DNA from: Micropterus salmoides
Lineage: Eukaryota > Chordata > Actinopteri > Centrarchiformes > Centrarchidae
Length of the DNA: 64,000 bases
Assembly: GCF_014851395.1 (NCBI RefSeq)
Contig: NW_024040152.1
Location: 19,396,308 to 19,460,307, forward strand
Direction of reading: 5' to 3'
A program made the position numbers and the translations under genes. The notes below the pieces were generated by a model that was given only the letters and a program-made list of their open reading frames with translations, did not search any database and was not told where the DNA came from. Shown one piece after another: positions 61,201-64,000 of the stretch (position 1 is the first letter of the stretch; the number at the start of each line of letters is the position of its first letter).

Positions 61201-64000
61201 GGGGGGGGGGGTGGTGCAGTTAGTTACTCTGTCCAAAGCTTAGAAAATCGACCTACCAGCACCTCTAAAACTCACTAAATAACATGTTTTATATCTCTGT
61301 GAATAAGCAGATTTCCCAAAATGTCAAACCATTCCTTAAGACATTCACCTGGTGAGGTCTTCAGTAAGCTGTGCTGGATCAGGAGGGTAGAACTTCACGT
61401 TGAATGTAAACTCATACACAGCACCCGACACCTGTTTCCGGATCTCTTTGGTGGCTTCCAACCACGTCTGTGGAAAATGAGGGAACAAAATTACCACCAT
61501 CCAATTTCTTGTCAGCGCCATGTCAAATATCTAGTTATGCTTCTGAAGAGAATCTAAAACCACAGGAGCAGAAAAACCAGCCCACCTTGTTGGTTGGTGT
61601 TTCCCAGTGAGCCAGGCCAAAATAATCCTTCTCCAGCAGGTTAACATGGTCACACACCTTTGTTAAAAGTTCTTGGGCTTTGGCATGTTTCTGCATGAGA
61701 AAGAGAGACACACACAGACAGACAGAGAGAGTGATATACATTTATGACCATATTAAACTTCAACAGAGGTGGTAGCTATTAAACACTGGAATTTGGAAGG
61801 TTTCTTACATCAAGCTCACACTCAAACAGAGTGTCGTCCAGTAAGGTGACTTTGCATTGCATGGTTTTCTGACGTTTGGAGCCTTTAACCTCTTCTGTCT
61901 TCTTCTCTGTCTTTTCTTTCCCTGGCTTCTCTTTCTTCGTCTCCTCCTTTGCCTTTCCCTCTCCTTCGGCTTCTTTCTCCTGCTTTGCTGCTTCTTCCTC
62001 TTTCTTCTCTTTCTCCTCTTTCTTCACTTCTTCCTCTACGTCAGGCTCCTTCGTTATCACAGCTTCTTCCTCTTGAGGTGGCTTGTAGAGTCAAGACAAG
62101 ACATTTGCAAAGTATGTCAAATACGGATGAAAAGAATGAAATGTACTTTTTAAATTATGACAGCGCTGTAATTAATATGACGACAGATTTTAGTAAACAG
62201 CAAATATACTGCTGTTGATGCTATCTCAGATCAGCACGGATCATTTTTGTTTCAGACCCAGCTTTCAGCTCAAACCAGCAGTTATTTTTGCTGAGCAAGC
62301 TATCCACATCATAAAAAATTCATTACAAAGAAAAAAATGTGTTCTTTCCTCTACTGCAGTCCAATCTGCAGCATGAATTTGTACACAGGAGAGCTCTGTT
62401 TTTGACCTTTATCTGCAATGATGTTTGAGATTTCTGTCTTTTTTTTAACCTTCTCACGCACTCAGGATTGAAGGAGTAGTTTGACATTTTGGGGAAATGC
62501 GCTCCTTCTTGCCGACAATTAGATGAGAAGATCGATGCGACTCTCATATCTGTACGTTAAATAGGAAGCTATGGCCAGCAGTTGGCTAGCTTGGCTCAGC
62601 ATAAAAACTGGAAGCAGGCAGAAACAGCCGGCCTGGCTCTGTCCAAAGAAAACACAATCTTGCTCCCAGCACCTCTGAAGATCACAAATTAACACGTTAT
62701 ATCTCTTTTATTTAATCTGTACAAAAACCAAAATGTACAAACGACAAAGTTTACTGTGAATGTGCAACTATTTCTTGTCCTGAAGCAACTATTTCCAGGA
62801 ATGTTGTTATCACAGTGGCAACCAGCGGGGACTCCTGACCTGCACCTGACCAAGAAATAGCCTAGCACATAACTCCCCATAAAACCACAACTTCTTGTTC
62901 TTATACTTGATTTGTACAGACTCAAACAGACAAGATAAAATGTGTTAATCAGTGAGCTCTAAAGATGCTGGTAGGTGGATTTTGTTTGGACTAAGTCACT
63001 CTAGCTGTTTCTCCCTGTTTCCAGTCTTTATGCTAAGCTAAGATAATTGGCTGCATGATATGAGAGCGGTATCATTCTTCTCATTAACTCTCGTCATGAA
63101 AGCAAATAAGCAGATTTCCCAAAATGCAGGACCAATACTCCTAGTGTAATACTTGCCAGAGTCACACTCACCTGCGTCTCTCCGCTGCTTATCGAGTGCT
63201 GATCAGGGGCCTGTTCAGTGTCTGGCTCCGTTTTAAGCTCAGGCTCTGGAGCAGCAATCGGTGCTTTCACCTGCTCCTCACTTGGCCCTTTTGCCTCCTT
63301 TTCCTCCTTCTCCTCCTTCTTTCCTTTGTTCTTGCCCTTCTCTTTTTTCTTCCCCTTTTCCTCTTCTCCTGTTTTTTCCTCCTCCTTCTTTTTTACATCT
63401 TCTTTCCCCTTCTCTTCTTTCGTTTTAGTCTCCTCTTTAGGTTTCTCGTCTTCTTTCTTTTTTGTCTTCTCCTCTTCCTTCTTTTTGGCCTTTTCCTCTT
63501 CTCTCTTCTTTGCTTTTTCGGCCTCTCGTGCCTTTTCTTCCTCTTTCTTCTTTGCTTTCTCTTCTTCTCTCTTCTTTACCCTTTCTTCTTCCTCTGCTTT
63601 CCTCTTTGCTTTTTCCTCTTCCTTTTTCTTTATCTTTTCTTCCTTTTCTTTTTTCTTTGCAACCCTCTTGTCAACGTTTTCCTCCTCTTTACTCTCTTTC
63701 TTTCCGGCTTCTGCACCTTTGTCTTTAACTTCAGGAGCCTCTTTCTTTTCTTCTTTTTTTGTCTCCACTTTTTCCTCCCCCTTTTCTACAGTCTGCTGTG
63801 GTTTCTCCTCCTCCTTTTGTGGCTCTTTCTTTTTCACCTTTTCCTCTTCCTTTTTCTCCTCGTCCTGTTTCACTTTTTCCTCATGCTTTTTCTCTACTTT
63901 CTTCTTGGCTTCTTTCTTTTTCTTTTTACTGCCCTTCTTCTCAACTTTTTCTTCCTCTTCCTTTTTCTCCTCCTTTTGTTCTACTTTTTCTTCTTCTTTC
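42297..64000 (-). CDS. epb41: Protein 4.1 (band 4.1) family, 4.1R-like, with expanded exon array (5' end off window)
   Basis: A membrane-skeleton adaptor linking spectrin-actin to membrane proteins. Exons from 5': 63172-64000+ (Lys/Glu headpiece), 61809-62081, 61586-61690, 61349-61467, 60777-60995, 60519-60606, 59974-60126, 59243-59340 (FERM), 58676-58848 (FERM-adjacent), 13 cassette exons at 51574-58572, 50768-50973, 50375-50443, 50231-50275, 49534-49596, 48077-48256 (spectrin-actin binding), 44335-44718, 43641-43763, 43326-43442, 43157-43237 and 42297-42326. The FERM exon sizes 105, 88, 153, 98 and 173 match those of mammalian 4.1 genes, as does the 63-nt exon equivalent to 4.1R exon 16. 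L-D-D-T, D-P-E-L-H-G and S-S-F-F-I-K-I-R-P favour 4.1R over 4.1B, G or N, but a fish paralogue is possible. The C-terminus is shorter than usual, ending G-G-A-S-A-L. Many cassette exons are frame-neutral, so extensive alternative splicing is likely. Confidence 0.88.
42395..43097. mobile_element. Long-TIR foldback element, copy 1
   Basis: The left end contains ATAGTTTGACATTT and GCTTTCTTGCTGAGAGTT. The right end has the complement, AACTCTCAGCAAGAAAGC and AAAATGTCAAATTATT. The ends can therefore pair over dozens of bases. Related copies lie at 61068-61340 and 62468-63140. It fills nearly the whole last intron of epb41 and is interrupted by a mariner-like element. Confidence 0.75.
42459..42738. 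mobile_element. Mariner/Tc1-like miniature element, 280 bp
   Basis: Starts CAGTCAGGTCCATAAATATT and ends GACCTGACTG, a 10-bp inverted repeat. It is flanked on each side by TA (42457-42458 and 42739-42740), the target duplication of Tc1/mariner transposons. It has no transposase. Joining the flanks restores GAGAGTTAGATGAGAAG, the phrase seen uninterrupted in the other foldback copies. Confidence 0.85.
44335..44718 (-). other. Large acidic epb41 exon after the spectrin-actin-binding exons
   Basis: A 384-nt, frame-neutral exon (phase 0-0) preceded by a T-rich tract and acceptor TTTTTTAG, with donor GTAGCC. It encodes 128 residues rich in Glu, Ser and Pro (for example V-E-E-E-S-S-D-Q-E-E). I know no counterpart at this place in mammalian 4.1R; a large, probably alternatively spliced exon is a common theme in 4.1 genes. 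Confidence 0.7.
45969..46025 (-). other. Candidate alternative last exon of epb41
   Basis: A long pyrimidine tract and CAG precede an open stretch in the right phase (0) that encodes F-V-I-R-L-P-R-G-P-L-L-D-F-Y-S-K-R-S and then TGA. Used after exon 48077-48256, it would give a protein lacking the C-terminal domain. Transcript evidence is needed; chance is possible because the peptide is short. Confidence 0.4.
48077..50443 (-). other. Spectrin-actin-binding (SAB) module of epb41
   Basis: Exons 50375-50443 (V-W-R-D-H...I-N-G-D-I-Q), 50231-50275 (ending V-V-R-M-R-K), 49534-49596 and 48077-48256. The 63-nt exon 49534-49596 encodes 21 residues including G-D-S-I-Y-V-R-H-S and corresponds to 4.1R exon 16, whose inclusion controls spectrin-actin affinity in red cells. 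Exon 48077-48256 contains H-H-A-S-I-S-E-L-K and R-P-S-E-W-D-K-R-L-S-T-H-S, almost as in mammals. All four are multiples of three in phase 0. The module looks functional. Confidence 0.9.
53701..54320 (-). repeat. Recent tandem duplication of a cassette exon with its intron
   Basis: Exons 54050-54274 and 53701-53925 have the same length (225 nt) and start 349 bp apart. Both begin L-K-G-R-D-P-M-D-A and share E-E-A-P-R-H-L-E-E; by eye about 15 of 75 residues differ. The introns before them also match, with AGTAAAGTCAGGAGAAAGTC present in both (about 53935 and 54284). The unit duplicated was therefore exon plus intron. Confidence 0.88.
55045..55955. mobile_element. Miniature hAT-like element carrying an inserted LINE fragment
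   Basis: The left end AAAGGTCCAGTATGTAATAT is complementary, with a few mismatches, to the right end near 55936-55955 (TTACACACTGAACCTTTA). This fits a common teleost miniature element. An (AAT)n run and a minus-strand LINE fragment occupy its middle. The element lies in the intron between cassette exons 56100-56957 and 54390-54623. Confidence 0.6.
55229..55760 (-). mobile_element. 3' end of an L2-like LINE, antisense
   Basis: The minus-strand frame 55401-55679 encodes a peptide with F-K-A-L-H-G-L-S-P-C-Y and P-R-L-W-N-S-L-P, the typical C-terminus of fish L2-type reverse-transcriptase proteins. It is followed in its own direction by an (ATT)n tail (55229-55268 as AAT on plus). 5' truncated and inactive. 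Confidence 0.75.
56100..56957 (-). other. Giant 858-nt cassette exon of epb41 with predicted coiled coil
   Basis: It encodes 286 residues, far longer than its array neighbours, but keeps their layout: phase 1-1, with the end motif D-V-W-F-I-L-F-D and a Y-K-P-P end. The first two thirds are Glu/Lys/Leu/Val-rich with heptad-like spacing (for example E-R-L-Q-E-V-D-E-M-A-E-R-I), so a long coiled coil is likely. The last third resembles the variable part of the other units. Confidence 0.8.
58676..62081 (-). other. FERM and FERM-adjacent domains of epb41
   Basis: FERM starts inside exon 61809-62081 at K-T-M-Q-C-K-V-T-L-L-D and continues through 61586-61690 (L-L-E-K-D-Y-F-G-L), 61349-61467 (N-V-K-F-Y-P-P-D-P), 60777-60995, 60519-60606 (A-M-Y-G-V-D-L-H), 59974-60126 and 59243-59340 (C-V-E-H-H-T-F-F-R). 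Exon 58676-58848 is the FERM-adjacent part with G-S-K-F-R-Y-S-G-R-T and the S-R-N-L-D-G end. All phases connect. This head binds glycophorin C, band 3 and p55 in mammals. Confidence 0.95.
61068..61340. mobile_element. Foldback element, copy 2 (internally deleted)
   Basis: Contains GGGAGTTAGATGAGA near the left end and GCAGATTTCCCAAAATGTCA at the right. It lacks the long middle of copy 3 and includes an 11-G run near 61201. The right end lies within 10 bp of the donor of exon 61349-61467. Confidence 0.6.
62468..63140. mobile_element. Foldback element, copy 3 (longest)
   Basis: The left end GAAGGAGTAGTTTGACATTT and the right end, including GCAGATTTCCCAAAATG, are inverted copies of each other over dozens of bases. 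It carries TTAGATGAGAAGATCGATGC uninterrupted, the site hit by the mariner element in copy 1. It sits in the intron between the headpiece exon and the first FERM exon. No coding content. Confidence 0.7.
63172..64000 (-). other. Lys/Glu-rich headpiece exon of epb41, open to window edge
   Basis: An uninterrupted frame of at least 276 codons, almost entirely Lys, Glu and a few Ala, with short irregular repeats such as K-K-K-E-E-E-K-A-K. It ends at a GTGAGT donor in phase 0 after S-S-G-E-T-Q. 4.1 proteins have an N-terminal headpiece of varied length before FERM. This one is extreme in composition and may form a single long charged helix. The start lies off the window. Confidence 0.8.

Noticed and set aside
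61857..62153. Open plus-strand frames rich in Leu, Phe and Ser
   Set aside because: They are the antisense of the Glu/Lys-rich epb41 exon at 61809-62081; Lys/Glu codons read as Phe/Leu/Ser on the other strand. The same holds for 63462-63728.
42297..64000. 4.1B (epb41l3), 4.1G or 4.1N instead of 4.1R
   Set aside because: FERM residues such as D-P-E-L-H-G and S-S-F-F-I-K-I-R-P and the 63-nt exon fit 4.1R better. A phylogeny would settle it, and a fish-specific paralogue remains possible.
1..64000. CRISPR arrays, operons, rRNA or tRNA genes
   Set aside because: The window is vertebrate nuclear DNA. No spaced direct repeats of CRISPR type and no tRNA or rRNA core sequences were seen.

Overview
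This is nuclear DNA of a vertebrate, almost certainly a ray-finned (teleost) fish. Genes are split into short exons by introns of about 100 bp to 4 kb. Intergenic gaps are small, and the dispersed repeats are of fish type: an L2/CR1-like LINE with a TTAAATAAA tail, hAT-like and mariner-like miniature elements, and a long-TIR foldback family. The species cannot be named from the sequence alone.

Region 1 (1-40.5 kb) is an MHC class III-like block. In order it holds the 3' half of complement C4 (+, 1657-13745), a tenascin gene of tenascin-X position (+, 19399-24754), steroid 21-hydroxylase cyp21a2 (+, 25512-28811), a four-Ig-domain receptor (+, 29821-32268), a two-Ig-domain receptor (-, 32792-34436), aif1 (+, 35362-36499) and csnk2b (+, 37679-39752). 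C4, TNXB, CYP21A2, AIF1 and CSNK2B all lie in the human class III region, so the linkage is ancient although order and orientation differ. The C4 copy looks compromised: the thioester motif reads GCSEQ, one C-terminal exon cannot be found, and an in-frame TAG interrupts the C345C/netrin domain.

Region 2 (40.5-64 kb, minus strand) is one very large gene for a protein 4.1 family member, closest by eye to 4.1R (epb41). It has a Lys/Glu-rich headpiece that runs off the right edge, a full FERM domain, the FERM-adjacent region, the spectrin-actin-binding exons and a shortened C-terminal domain. Between the FERM-adjacent region and the spectrin-actin-binding module lie 13 consecutive phase 1-1 exons (51574-58572). 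Nearly all end in the same short motif, D-D-W-F-V-L-L-D followed by a proline-rich end. This modular, frame-neutral exon array is the most unusual feature of the window.

Functionally, the left block mixes innate immunity (C4, aif1, two Ig-superfamily receptors with tyrosine motifs in their tails) with matrix (tenascin), steroidogenesis (cyp21a2) and a housekeeping kinase subunit (csnk2b). They share linkage rather than a pathway. Transposons sit mostly in the C4 introns and the epb41 introns, and several are nested with readable target-site duplications.
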